A stretch of 64,000 bases of DNA from Pseudoalteromonas shioyasakiensis (GTDB taxonomy: Bacteria > Pseudomonadota > Gammaproteobacteria > Enterobacterales > Alteromonadaceae), in the NCBI GenBank assembly GCA_013391845.1, contig CP058414.1:1846501-1910500 (forward strand). The letters are read 5' to 3'. Below the pieces are notes generated by a model. That model did no database searches. It saw only the letters and a list, made by a program, of their open reading frames with translations, and had not been told where the DNA came from. Shown here in pieces: positions 36,225-45,707 of this stretch. A program made the translations under genes and the position numbers. How positions within the stretch are numbered: position 1 is the stretch's first letter; each line of letters opens with the position of its first letter.

Positions 36225-38299
36225 TAATAATCAATTTGTCTTTTAAAGGGTGGCAAGGTATCGAGCATGGCTTTGCCATATCGCTTGGTCACTAATCGGC
36301 GATCAAGAATAGTAATACGACCCTGATCATTTTCTTTACGAAGCAGTCTACCACAGCTTTGTACTAATTTCTTTGCAGCATCAGGAACGGTTATCGAAAG
36401 AAACGGGTTGCCACCTTTACTTTGTACAAACTCAGCCTGCGCTTCTTCTATTGGGGAGGTCGGCACCGCAAATGGAATCTTTGTTATAACTAAGTTTTCT
36501 AAGTATTTACCCGGTAAATCAAGACCCTCTGACAGGCTTTGAGTGCCAAATAAATAACTAGCACGGCCTAAATCTACATTCGCTTTATGCTTTTTCAAAA
36601 GTGCCTCACGCGACATTTCACCTTGCACTAATACATCAATCCCTTTACTTCTCAACGCTTTGACGACATGGTCCATTTGCCAATAAGAGGCAAATAACAC
36701 TAAATTAGCTTTTTTATCGTTAAGGAATTTAGGTAACTGTTCAGCTAAGTGGTCGCTAAAGGCTTTCTCTGTAGGCTCAATATGACTTGCAGGAATATGC
36801 AGCGTGGCTTGTTTTGGATAATCAAACGGAGAAGGAACTTTAATGTATTTGACACCTTCTTCTTTGGCAAGGCCACATTCATATGCAAAGTGATCAAATG
36901 AGCCAAGTGCCGTTAATGTCGCTGAACACAGAACAGCACCTGCACATTGGTTCCATAATTTATCTTTTAAGTAATAGCCAACTTCAATAGGGCAATCACT
37001 GAGTAAATGATCGTGATGGTTCTTATACTCTAGGCGTTTTATCCATCGAGCATGGGGAATACCTTCACCTTTTGTAGCGTAACTAAACCATAGCTTGTTT
37101 AATAACTCTAGGCGATTAATGTACTGGCCACTTTCAGCCAATATTGGATCGGCCACATAAGGTTTAATATCGCCATCACTCACGTCTTGCACTAGGGTGT
37201 CGTGCATCTTGTTAAGTGCTCTTAGTGCATCAAGGGTGGCATCGCTAATATCTTTTGCTTTAGCATGCAAAGCCGCTGGAATCTCACCATGCTCAAAGCG
37301 ATAGGTATCATCACTATTGTAGTTAAAGTCGGCATTATCAAGAATGTCACGGACTACTTTTAGGTTTTTGCCCGCATCATTGATGCTGTCACTGAGTTTA
37401 AAATTTTGCCCAATCGCTTTTTGACCCACCAGTACATTCGCCATTTTCCCTGCGAATTTAACAAGCTTGTCGAGCCAGTCGATGGTGCCTTTGATTGTTG
37501 CCGCAGCAGATGAGAAGTCTCGAGTGATGTGCGCTAAGTGATGGGCTTCATCAATAACATAAATAGTATCGTCAGGTTCAGGTAGAATCTTACCACCACC
37601 CAAATCAAGATCAGCTAGTAACAAAGAATGGTTGATCACTAGCACATCCATTTGCATAAGACGCTGACGCGCCATATGGAAAGGGCAGAGCTGATGAGCG
37701 CGCATTTGTCGTTGGCATGAGTGTTTATCACAGGCAATTAAATTCCAAACTTTATCCGGAATAGTATCAGCCCAACTATCGCGATCGCCTTGCCATTGTT
37801 TGTTTGAATAAGCATCATAAAGTTGCTTTAAGCACTTGGTTTCCATATCTGAAAGTGGTGATGACAGGGTTGGCATAAACTCCATTTGCGTTTGGCTGTC
37901 GCCATTAACTGCAGCACTAAGTTTTTGTGCACAGATATAACGCTGACGACCTTTAACTAAATCAAATTTAATATCTAACCCAGAGTGCTCTTTAAAAAAC
38001 GGCAGTTCTTTACTAATTAACTGTTCTTGTAGGGCAACAGTTGCCGTCGAAATCACTAATTTCTTTTTTTTGGCCATCGCCAATGGTAATGCACCTAAAC
38101 AATAAGCGAGTGACTTACCGGTCCCTGTGCCAGCTTCAATGACACAGATACGTTGACTTTTGTGATACTCACCGGCAAGGGTTTTTGCTATCTCGGCAAC
38201 TAAATAGTTTTGACTGCTTCTAGGGCGGTAGTCAGTAAGGTTATCAGCAACATGCTTATGAATTTGCCGAATTGTTTTTTTTAAAGAGTCAGATAGCAT
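36224..38299 (-). CDS. dinG: ATP-dependent DNA helicase DinG
   Basis: A 691-residue XPD-like superfamily 2 helicase. Walker A EAGTGTGKS lies near residue 56, DEAHH near 249, CSATLTALGSF and SCGRLLRK further on. Four cysteines for the 4Fe-4S cluster are seen (near residues 123, 188, 193 and 202). It resembles E. coli DinG through the C-terminus (ILDRRLVTKRYGKAMLDTLPPF). DinG unwinds R-loops and other structures during repair. It is the first gene of a tight minus-strand operon and has a LexA-like site just upstream, fitting its SOS control in E. coli. Confidence 0.95.
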   Translation of the reverse strand: MLSDSLKKTIRQIHKHVADNLTDYRPRSSQNYLVAEIAKTLAGEYHKSQRICVIEAGTGTGKSLAYCLGALPLAMAKKKKLVISTATVALQEQLISKELPFFKEHSGLDIKFDLVKGRQRYICAQKLSAAVNGDSQTQMEFMPTLSSPLSDMETKCLKQLYDAYSNKQWQGDRDSWADTIPDKVWNLIACDKHSCQRQMRAHQLCPFHMARQRLMQMDVLVINHSLLLADLDLGGGKILPEPDDTIYVIDEAHHLAHITRDFSSAAATIKGTIDWLDKLVKFAGKMANVLVGQKAIGQNFKLSDSINDAGKNLKVVRDILDNADFNYNSDDTYRFEHGEIPAALHAKAKDISDATLDALRALNKMHDTLVQDVSDGDIKPYVADPILAESGQYINRLELLNKLWFSYATKGEGIPHARWIKRLEYKNHHDHLLSDCPIEVGYYLKDKLWNQCAGAVLCSATLTALGSFDHFAYECGLAKEEGVKYIKVPSPFDYPKQATLHIPASHIEPTEKAFSDHLAEQLPKFLNDKKANLVLFASYWQMDHVVKALRSKGIDVLVQGEMSREALLKKHKANVDLGRASYLFGTQSLSEGLDLPGKYLENLVITKIPFAVPTSPIEEAQAEFVQSKGGNPFLSITVPDAAKKLVQSCGRLLRKENDQGRITILDRRLVTKRYGKAMLDTLPPFKRQIDY

Positions 38300-38315
38300 G
38301 CCCAGAAAACCTAAA

Positions 38316-38335
38316 GTATGTATATAATTACAGTA
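38316..38335 (-). promoter_or_regulatory. LexA-like SOS box upstream of dinG
   Basis: On the minus strand the site reads TACTGTAATTATATACATAC. It matches the gammaproteobacterial LexA pattern CTGT-N8-ACAG with one mismatch (ACAT) and has the AT-rich centre and TA flank. It lies 16 bp before the dinG start codon. Confidence 0.65.
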
Positions 38336-38384
38336 ATGAATTTTAGAGATTTAACTGGGCAACTACAAGCGACTTGTTCGATTA

Positions 38385-40100
38385 TTATTTTATTAGCTTT
38401 AATAGAGGTTCAAGATGAACCTGATAATTAGACCATTCTGTTAATGCATCTTTGTAAATGGGTTGCCTTACTTGTTCTGAGCTTGGTGTCATAATTGGGC
38501 GTTTGTGATTATAAAAACTCATGCAGCTTTCATGCATTTCTAAATCGCAGTAAGTTAGTAACTCACTCACGGTGTTGGAAAAATCATTAACAAGATTTTG
38601 ATAGTCGACTTTAAATATTTCGCCAGGATATAAGCAATGCCAGTGCGACATTAAATCAGTGTAATCATTTATATATTCTGCAAGAGATGTAAAGTCGTAG
38701 CTATAGGCGTGACCCTCAGAGAAAGAGTGTTTGTATAAACTCCACGCAGTTGCGGCTTTATCTCTCGTTACTTCGAGTATCTTCGCATTTGGGAAGAGCG
38801 TTTTAATTAACGCAATATGATGAAAGTTCACTGGTTGCTTATCGATAAATATATTGTTTTTTCCACGTAAAGGAGCAATAAATTTTAGGTATCTATCAGC
38901 GTAGTGTGCTTTATCTTTATCAGTTAGCTTATCAAGGCCATAAGGAACATCTGAGAGTTTTTTACTTTCTAACTCTCGAGCGATTGCATTTATTTCTGTG
39001 AGCTCGTAACTTGCATCAACATCAGGGTGACTTGCTAAAATTTGCTCAACTAAGGTAGAGCCACTTCGCGGTAAGCTGACGATAAAAATCAGCTGTAGCG
39101 ATTCATTAGATGTAAGATTATTAATAGATCTTTGAGTTAAATATTTTTTACAACGAAAAGTAAAGTTGCTTGGCTTGTATGGTGTTAGTGCTTTTTGAAT
39201 TTTGTTTGCTTTTTCTAATGTCTTAAATGAGAGTTCGTAGTTGTGGCATTGTTCATAGGCTTTGGCGAGAGCAAAGTAAAGTTGAGCACTGTTGAGGTTT
39301 TGAACAGCAGATTGTGTTTGTTCTACTAAACTGTCTATATCCCTATTATTAAATGTATATGTTTTTAAATTAGCTAAATTCCAATAGGCCTCACCTAGTC
39401 TGTTATCTAGTTGGAGTGCTTGTTTATAGTGCGTTATAGCAAGTTCAGTATCACCTTTGATTTTTTCTATGTTACCAAGTCGAAGGTGGCAATGGGCTGC
39501 GTAATAGTTTGCTTCGAGTAACTTGTTATAGATGGCCTTTGCTTTATCAAATTGCATCATTTTTACATGAGCGATAGCAATTAAACTCTCAATAAATAAA
39601 GTAGGAGAGGGGATCGATGTGCGATAAAATGTGAGTAACTCTTCAAATTGCTTGGTATTGAGTAAGGCTTGGCAGTAGTTTTCTAGGACTGCTTGTTTTT
39701 GCGAGTTGTTCTCGAGGTTATGTTTTGATATGTCCAAGTACGCTTTGCTATCTCCCACCTTTAGTGCGATATCAGCCAGCGTTTGAAGTGCTCTAAACTC
39801 ATTAGGCACGAGTTGTAGTAGTTGCTTAGTGATTTGCTCTGCTTGGCGAGGGTTATGGTTATTTAACTGTTGTTTAGCCGTTTCTAATTGTTTGTTAAAC
39901 CAAAAAATCATCTCATATTGTTTTAAAGCACTTTGCTGTTGTTCGTGATCTTGCAGCATTTTGTGAGTTTCAGCGAGTAATGCCCAGCCATCATGATATT
40001 CAGGGTGTTGTTTGAGTATGTCTAGCAACAAAGCTTTTGCCTTATGTGGTTCAGTAGCAACGAGTGTTTTTGCGCTTTTAATTGCATTAATTGGGCTCAT
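38385..40100 (-). CDS. TPR-repeat sulfotransferase-like protein
   Basis: A 571-residue protein in two parts. The first about 310 residues are tetratricopeptide repeats (for example AHCHLRLGNIEKIKGDTELA, AYWNLANLKTY). The second is a sulfotransferase domain: LIFIVSLPRSGSTLVEQIL near residue 342 is the 5'-phosphosulfate loop for PAPS, and EVTRDKAATAWSLYKHSF the 3'-phosphate-binding region. No signal peptide is seen, so it acts in the cytoplasm. The acceptor is unknown; TPR-sulfotransferases are often found beside TonB receptors. A second family member lies at 45708-47354 with different sequence but the same layout. Confidence 0.88.
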   Translation of the reverse strand: MSPINAIKSAKTLVATEPHKAKALLLDILKQHPEYHDGWALLAETHKMLQDHEQQQSALKQYEMIFWFNKQLETAKQQLNNHNPRQAEQITKQLLQLVPNEFRALQTLADIALKVGDSKAYLDISKHNLENNSQKQAVLENYCQALLNTKQFEELLTFYRTSIPSPTLFIESLIAIAHVKMMQFDKAKAIYNKLLEANYYAAHCHLRLGNIEKIKGDTELAITHYKQALQLDNRLGEAYWNLANLKTYTFNNRDIDSLVEQTQSAVQNLNSAQLYFALAKAYEQCHNYELSFKTLEKANKIQKALTPYKPSNFTFRCKKYLTQRSINNLTSNESLQLIFIVSLPRSGSTLVEQILASHPDVDASYELTEINAIARELESKKLSDVPYGLDKLTDKDKAHYADRYLKFIAPLRGKNNIFIDKQPVNFHHIALIKTLFPNAKILEVTRDKAATAWSLYKHSFSEGHAYSYDFTSLAEYINDYTDLMSHWHCLYPGEIFKVDYQNLVNDFSNTVSELLTYCDLEMHESCMSFYNHKRPIMTPSSEQVRQPIYKDALTEWSNYQVHLEPLLKLIK

Positions 40101-40168
40101 AATTGGCTCTTATAATTTTTTATAGTTAGGGTGTACTATACCTCTACCGTGATAGATATTTGAAGTAA

Positions 40169-42517
40169 ATGGTTACAGATACAGGTTTTATCCTTTCAAA
40201 AGAGGCCTTCGATAGCTCAACAGGGGTTACTTTTGTGTTTTGGTTGTGGTGTAAACACGGCCCATTAAAAGTGCTCGTTGAACAGCAAGAAGTGGTGTTT
40301 TTCATCCCTGACAATCAAGTGTCTGCTGCAGAAAGGCTTTTGCAAAGTCAAAACATTTATGTTCGTTTTGCAGATGCCAAATTAAAAAACTTTCAAAATC
40401 AATCGGTGATCTGTTGTTATTTTAATTCATTAAAAGACTATTACCGTGCCATCAAAATTTTAAAAAGTTCACAAATAGTGACGTTTGAAGATGATGTTAG
40501 GCCAATTGACAGATTTTTGATGGAACGTTTTATAAAAGGCTCTGTATGGGTTAAAGGTGAAATTCATACACGAAGCGATTTTAGACTGCTAAAGAAAGCA
40601 AAATTAAAACCAAACAATGAATTTAAACCTAATTTTAAGCTCGTTTCTATTGATATAGAGTGTAATGGTGATGGCGTACTATTTTCTATTGGCTTAGTCG
40701 GAGACGGCATAGACAAAGTGTTAATGATAGGGCGCCCAGAATCTACTGCCGAATTAGATTATCAAATTAACTGGTGTGAAGATGAAATTGACCTGCTTTC
40801 TCAGTTTGAGACTGAAATTCAGCGAATTGACCCAGATGTATTGATTGGCTGGAACGTTATTGAATTTGACTTTAGTGTACTTCATGCAAGGGCTGAGGCA
40901 CTAGGTATTTCACTAAAGCTTGGGCGTAATAAAGAAAAAATGCGTTTGCGTGAGGGAAACTTTACCCGCATTACAATACCTGGTCGCGTTGTTGTTGATG
41001 GTATTGATACCTTAAAAAATGCCACTTATCATTACGACAGTTTTAGCCTTGCCAATGTAGCAAGCATTGAACTTGGCGAAGAAAAGCTGATTAGCACTGA
41101 TAATCGCCTTGAAGAGATTATTCGTCAGTTTAATGAAGAGAAGCTTTCGCTTGCTAACTACAACAGACAAGATTGTATATTGGTACTACGCATCTTTGAG
41201 AAGCTTAAACTGCTCGACTTTGCGGTTGTAAGAAGCCAGCTCACAGGCCTCGAATTAGAGAGAATGGGGGGTTCAGTTGCTGCCTTTACTAATCTCTATT
41301 TACCACTGTTACATAGAAGTGGCTATGTTGCCCCGAATTTAGGAGATCACGGGCTAAGCTTTGACAGCCCAGGTGGTTATGTTATGTCATCGCAGCCAGG
41401 CTTGTATCAGAATATACTTGTGCTTGATTACAAAAGCTTATATCCATCGATCATGAGGACCTTTTGTATAGATCCTCTTGGGCTTATAGAGGGATTAAAA
41501 AAGCCAGATAATGCAATCGAAGGTTTTAACCAAGCACAGTTTTCACGCACTGAACACCACCTGCCTGAACTGATCCGTGAACTTGCAGCGACAAGACAAA
41601 TAGCCAAAGACAAAGATCAGCCTATGCTCTCACAGGCGATTAAAATCATTATGAATAGTTTATATGGTGTACTTGGTTCAAAAGGTTGTCGCTTTTATGA
41701 TCCTCGATTGTCTAGCTCTATCACTTTACGTGGTCATGAAATTATGCAAACCACCAAGCAGTGGATAGAAGAGTGGGGCTACGAAGTCATTTATGGTGAT
41801 ACAGATTCGACCTTTGTAAGGCTTGATGATGATCTAAATTCGCATGACTGTAATGAAATCGGTACGAAACTGGCAAAAAAAATTAACAAATGTTGGCAAA
41901 TTAAATTATTACAAGATTATAAAATAGACAGTTTCTTGGAAATTGAGTTCGAAACCCACTATAGCCCATTTTTTATGCCTACAATTAGAGGAAAAACAAC
42001 AGGTTCTAAAAAGCGCTATGTAGGAAAAGTTGAAAAAAATGGCGCTTCAAAATTAGTCTTTAAAGGCATGGAAACTGTGAGAAGTGATTGGACAGAGCTT
42101 GCTCATAAGTTTCAGACAGAATTATTTGAGATTTTATTTTCAGAAAATTACAGTCCGCAATTAATAGTGCAAGCCTTTGATAGGTATGTTAAAAAACTCT
42201 ATGCGGGTGAGTTTGATTCAAGCCTTATCTATCGTAAGCGTTTAGGTCAGCATTTAACTGATTATCAAAAAAACATCCCTCCCCATGTAAAAGCTGCGAA
42301 ACAGCATTTAGCTGACAATCCCCACCTGGCGTTTCAGCGTGGTCAAATAATTGAATACGTTTACACCCCTAGTGGTGCAGAGTACTTCATAGGTGAGCAT
42401 AATTATGATTATAGCATTTATGTTAATAAACAATTGCTACCAATAGCTGAAATGATTGTTGTTGATTTGGGTACTATAGTTTCATCTCTAAGTGACCGTC
42501 AAATACAGCTTTTTTAA
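40169..42517 (+). CDS. polB: DNA polymerase II (family B)
   Basis: A 782-residue family B polymerase with 3'-5' exonuclease, used in replication restart and lesion bypass in E. coli. The exonuclease motif SIDIECNGDG lies near residue 160 and IGWNVIEFDF further on. Polymerase motif A is DYKSLYPSIMRTF near 419, motif B IKIIMNSLYGVLGS, and motif C IYGDTDSTFV near 542. Length matches the E. coli enzyme (783). It is divergent from the sulfotransferase gene. No LexA box was seen in the 68-bp gap upstream, unlike E. coli polB. Confidence 0.97.
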   Translation: MVTDTGFILSKEAFDSSTGVTFVFWLWCKHGPLKVLVEQQEVVFFIPDNQVSAAERLLQSQNIYVRFADAKLKNFQNQSVICCYFNSLKDYYRAIKILKSSQIVTFEDDVRPIDRFLMERFIKGSVWVKGEIHTRSDFRLLKKAKLKPNNEFKPNFKLVSIDIECNGDGVLFSIGLVGDGIDKVLMIGRPESTAELDYQINWCEDEIDLLSQFETEIQRIDPDVLIGWNVIEFDFSVLHARAEALGISLKLGRNKEKMRLREGNFTRITIPGRVVVDGIDTLKNATYHYDSFSLANVASIELGEEKLISTDNRLEEIIRQFNEEKLSLANYNRQDCILVLRIFEKLKLLDFAVVRSQLTGLELERMGGSVAAFTNLYLPLLHRSGYVAPNLGDHGLSFDSPGGYVMSSQPGLYQNILVLDYKSLYPSIMRTFCIDPLGLIEGLKKPDNAIEGFNQAQFSRTEHHLPELIRELAATRQIAKDKDQPMLSQAIKIIMNSLYGVLGSKGCRFYDPRLSSSITLRGHEIMQTTKQWIEEWGYEVIYGDTDSTFVRLDDDLNSHDCNEIGTKLAKKINKCWQIKLLQDYKIDSFLEIEFETHYSPFFMPTIRGKTTGSKKRYVGKVEKNGASKLVFKGMETVRSDWTELAHKFQTELFEILFSENYSPQLIVQAFDRYVKKLYAGEFDSSLIYRKRLGQHLTDYQKNIPPHVKAAKQHLADNPHLAFQRGQIIEYVYTPSGAEYFIGEHNYDYSIYVNKQLLPIAEMIVVDLGTIVSSLSDRQIQLF

Positions 42518-42675
42518 AAAAATTAACATTTTTTTGATTCTTTATTGCGATGAATGATCAAGTGGACAGGTTTAAATGCTTATTTGGGTGTTTTTTGTTC
42601 ACAAAAACAGAAAAAGTAAACTTTTTGCTGCTTCATTAAAAAATTGTAAATAAAGAGCTGGATATTTTGTTTTAT

Positions 42676-42726
42676 TTGTTTATTATTTGTTTGTCGCAGT
42701 CCTGATGCGATACAAATAATAAACAA
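42676..42726 (+). promoter_or_regulatory. Long inverted repeat upstream of the first TonB receptor
   Basis: TTGTTTATTATTTGT (42676-42690) and ACAAATAATAAACAA (42712-42726) are perfect 15-bp arms. Between them TCGCA/TGCGA forms a second short stem with a 7-nt loop. The element ends 46 bp before the start codon, so it is either an operator or a stable hairpin in the mRNA leader. Confidence 0.6.
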
Positions 42727-42743
42727 GCTTATGCTAAATATAG

Positions 42744-42771
42744 CCACAACATAGTGGTCCAGGGAGAATCA
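42744..42771 (+). promoter_or_regulatory. Shared leader element, TonB receptor 1
   Basis: A small hairpin CCAC-AACATA-GTGG is followed directly by CCAGGGAGAATCAA and the start codon. The same tail with a different but also paired hairpin precedes the receptors at 52269 and 55518. GGGAG is the ribosome binding site. Confidence 0.5.
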
Positions 42772-42772
42772 A

Positions 42773-45631
42773 ATGTTAAATAATAAAGTTTCAAAAGCAG
42801 TTCGCTTAGCGCTTGCTTTTGGTACAGCTTCAACAGCTGCGTTTTCTGTAAACTCTTATGCTGCCGAAGAAGAAGCAGTAGAAAAAGTTGAACGTATTGA
42901 AGTTACAGGTTCACGTATCAAACGTACTGATATTGAGACTGCAAGCCCAGTACAAGTTACAACAGCTGAAGATATCGAAGTTGCTGGTTTTACTCGTGTT
43001 GAAGACATGATGAACAGCTTGCCTCAACTTGAAGCTTCAAGTACTGCATTCCAATCAAATGGTGCTTCTGGTACTGCTACTCTTGATTTACGTGGTATGG
43101 GCTCACAACGTACCTTAGTACTTATCAATGGTCGTCGTATGCAAGCAGGTGGTATCTATAGCCAATCTGCAGATATCAACCAAATCCCAGCAGCACTTAT
43201 CAAACGTGTTGATGTTATGACTGGTGGTGGTTCATCAACTTATGGTGCTGACGCAGTAGCGGGTGTTGTAAACTTCGTAATGGACGATCAATTCGAAGGT
43301 TTCGAAGTAAACTTAGGCTCAACAGCTTATCAACATGATAACGATAACGAGTACATCCAAGGTTTAATGGATGAAAAAGGTTTTGAATACGAAAGCGGTA
43401 ACACTGGTTTTGATGGTTCATCGTTTGATTTCTCTGCTACGCTAGGTGGTTCATTCGATAGCGGTAAAGGTCATGCTGTAGGTTATTTTACTTACAACAA
43501 ACAAAACGAATTACGTCAAGGTTCACGTGATTACTCATCTTGTGCATTATCTTCTACAGGTACTTCATGTGGTGGTTCTGGTAACGCAGTTGTTCCTAAC
43601 TTCTATATCGCTGGTGTTACAGATGCTGGTGGCTTCAATTGGGATGATTACGATTACTGGACACTAGGTACTGATAGCAGCTTCATTCCTTCAAGCGGCA
43701 ACCTATATAACTATGCGCCAGTTAACCACTTTATGCGTCCAGATGAACGTCATACACTTGGTTTATTTGCTAACTATGAAGTAAATGATAACTTCCACCC
43801 GTTCATTGAAGCTATGTTCATGCGTGACCGTACTTCTGCACAAATCGCAGAATCTGGTACGTTCTTCAACGAAAATTATGTAATGGATTATGATAGCCCA
43901 TTACTAACTGATGCACAGCGTCAAAACCTAACTGACCGTTTCGGTTTAACTTCAGGTGACCAATTTGCAACTTACATCGGTAAACGTAACGTTGAAGGTG
44001 GTCCTCGTGTTAACCAACTTGAGCATAGCTCATTCCGTTTAGTATTAGGTAGTAAAGGTGAAATTAGTGACCTTTGGTCATATGAAGCGTTCATGCAATA
44101 TGGTTCAACTTCTTCATCTTCTGCATACGAAAATGACTTCTTCGGTCCACGTATCAGTACAGCTCTTTCTGCAAATGGTGAAGATTGTGCGGCAACTTCA
44201 GGTTGTATTCCTTATGAAGTATTTACTTACCAAGGTGTTTCAGCTGAAGCGGCTGGTGCACTAACAGGTACTGCGATCCTTAACGGTGTAACAGAACAGT
44301 TTATCGTAAGTGGTTTCGTAACAGGTGAATTTGAATTTGGTCTACCTTCTTCTGATTACCCAATTGCAGCAGTATTTGGTGCTGAGTACCGCGAAGAGAC
44401 ATTCGGCCGTACAGCGGATGAAGTTTACGCGCAAGGTCTACTACTTGGTCAAGGTGGTCCAACTAAGAGCCTTAACGGTGAGTACGATGTAACAGAATTC
44501 TTCGGTGAGTTAAGCTTACCAATCGTTGAAGGCATCACTGGTGTTGAAAGCCTATTAATCGACTTAGGCTATCGTTGGTCTGATTACAGCACTTCAGGTT
44601 CAGAGCCTACTTATAAAGTAGCAATGAACTGGGATGTAACTGAAAACTGGAAAATCCGTTCAAGCTACAACCGTGCAGTACGTTCAGCAAACAATGGTGA
44701 ATTATTTGCTCAACAAAGCCGTGGCTTATGGGGTGGTGTAGATCCATGTGCGACTGCAACTCCAGAACTTAGCCAATCAGCTTGTGCAAACACAGGTGTT
44801 TCAGCTTCTCAGTATGGTAGCATCGGTAAGAGCCCTGCGGATCAGTACAACGGTTTCTTCGGTGGTAACCCAGAACTTCGTCCTGAAATTGCAGACACAA
44901 TCACCCTAGGTGTTGTTGGTAACCCATTTGAAGATTTCAACTTCTCAATCGACTACTGGGATATCGACCTTGAAGACGCAATCGGTGCAATTGACCCTGA
45001 GTTAATCGTTCGTCAATGTGGTCTAACAGGCGATGCACAGTTCTGTGATAAGATTGAACGTACACCTGGTAGCGGTAGCTTATGGGTTGGTTCTGGTCAA
45101 GTTGTTGCAACTAACACTAACTTAGGTAACATTCACTTTGAAGGTATCGATTTAAGTGCTAACTACGACATGGAAATTGGCGGTGGTACACTTTCGACTA
45201 GCCTAATCGGTACTTACATGATGACTAAAGAATATGAAGATATTCCAGGTGTAAGTGAACCGTATGATTGTGTTGATACACTAGACAATGGCTGTTTCCC
45301 ACAACCAGAATGGCGTCATGTTCTTAGCGCAAGCTACGACACTGGCAGCTGGTGGAAAGCGACAGCTAAATGGCGCTTCTTTAGTGGCGTGAACGATTAC
45401 ACTGGTTCTGACACATTAGTTCAAGACGGTATCGGTTCACAAAGCTACCTTGACCTTAAGGGTTCATTCACAATCAATGATTACACTCGTGTTCTTGTTG
45501 GTGTGAATAACGTATTAGATAGAGAGCCACCATTAGTAGGCGGTACATTATCTACAAATGGTAACGCAGTAGCTGGTTACTACGACACACTTGGTCGTTA
45601 CTTCCACGCAAGCGTTTCATTAAAATTCTAA
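42773..45631 (+). CDS. TonB-dependent outer-membrane receptor 1
   Basis: A 952-residue ligand-gated outer-membrane transporter. A signal peptide (MLNNKVSKAVRLALAFGTAS, cleaved near SYAA) leads to the mature start and a TonB-box-like VERIEVTGSRIK. A plug domain follows (about residues 45-165; LDLRGMGSQRTLVLINGRRM, TGGGSSTYGADAVAGVVNFV) and a 22-strand-type barrel ending in Phe (ASVSLKF). It belongs to the large receptors of Alteromonadales often tied to polysaccharide or oligopeptide uptake; the ligand is unknown. A strong terminator follows and a TPR-sulfotransferase gene comes next. Confidence 0.96.
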   Translation: MLNNKVSKAVRLALAFGTASTAAFSVNSYAAEEEAVEKVERIEVTGSRIKRTDIETASPVQVTTAEDIEVAGFTRVEDMMNSLPQLEASSTAFQSNGASGTATLDLRGMGSQRTLVLINGRRMQAGGIYSQSADINQIPAALIKRVDVMTGGGSSTYGADAVAGVVNFVMDDQFEGFEVNLGSTAYQHDNDNEYIQGLMDEKGFEYESGNTGFDGSSFDFSATLGGSFDSGKGHAVGYFTYNKQNELRQGSRDYSSCALSSTGTSCGGSGNAVVPNFYIAGVTDAGGFNWDDYDYWTLGTDSSFIPSSGNLYNYAPVNHFMRPDERHTLGLFANYEVNDNFHPFIEAMFMRDRTSAQIAESGTFFNENYVMDYDSPLLTDAQRQNLTDRFGLTSGDQFATYIGKRNVEGGPRVNQLEHSSFRLVLGSKGEISDLWSYEAFMQYGSTSSSSAYENDFFGPRISTALSANGEDCAATSGCIPYEVFTYQGVSAEAAGALTGTAILNGVTEQFIVSGFVTGEFEFGLPSSDYPIAAVFGAEYREETFGRTADEVYAQGLLLGQGGPTKSLNGEYDVTEFFGELSLPIVEGITGVESLLIDLGYRWSDYSTSGSEPTYKVAMNWDVTENWKIRSSYNRAVRSANNGELFAQQSRGLWGGVDPCATATPELSQSACANTGVSASQYGSIGKSPADQYNGFFGGNPELRPEIADTITLGVVGNPFEDFNFSIDYWDIDLEDAIGAIDPELIVRQCGLTGDAQFCDKIERTPGSGSLWVGSGQVVATNTNLGNIHFEGIDLSANYDMEIGGGTLSTSLIGTYMMTKEYEDIPGVSEPYDCVDTLDNGCFPQPEWRHVLSASYDTGSWWKATAKWRFFSGVNDYTGSDTLVQDGIGSQSYLDLKGSFTINDYTRVLVGVNNVLDREPPLVGGTLSTNGNAVAGYYDTLGRYFHASVSLKF

Positions 45632-45655
45632 TTTGAATTAATTAATGTATGATAA

Positions 45656-45679
45656 AGCGAGCTTCGGCTCGCTTTTTTT
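45656..45679 (+). terminator. Intrinsic terminator of TonB receptor 1
   Basis: AGCGAGC-TTCG-GCTCGCT with a UUCG-type tetraloop is followed by a run of T, 25 bp after the receptor stop codon. The T-run is part of a 17-bp tandem duplication. Confidence 0.92.
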
Positions 45680-45704
45680 ATGGGGAAGCTTTTTTTATGG
45701 GGAA
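45671..45704 (+). repeat. 17-bp tandem duplication between terminator and next gene
   Basis: GCTTTTTTTATGGGGAA occurs twice back to back (45671-45687 and 45688-45704). The unit covers one terminator arm end with its U-tract and a purine-rich GGGGAA; the second copy places GGGGAA in front of the next start codon at 45708. Confidence 0.9.
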
Positions 45705-45707
45705 ACA

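Noticed and set aside
40101..40168. A LexA box before polB, expected from E. coli
   Set aside because: No CTGT-N8-ACAG-like site is present in the gap.
45645..45707. An upstream start for the second sulfotransferase
   Set aside because: It would be translated from inside the terminator hairpin of TonB receptor 1.
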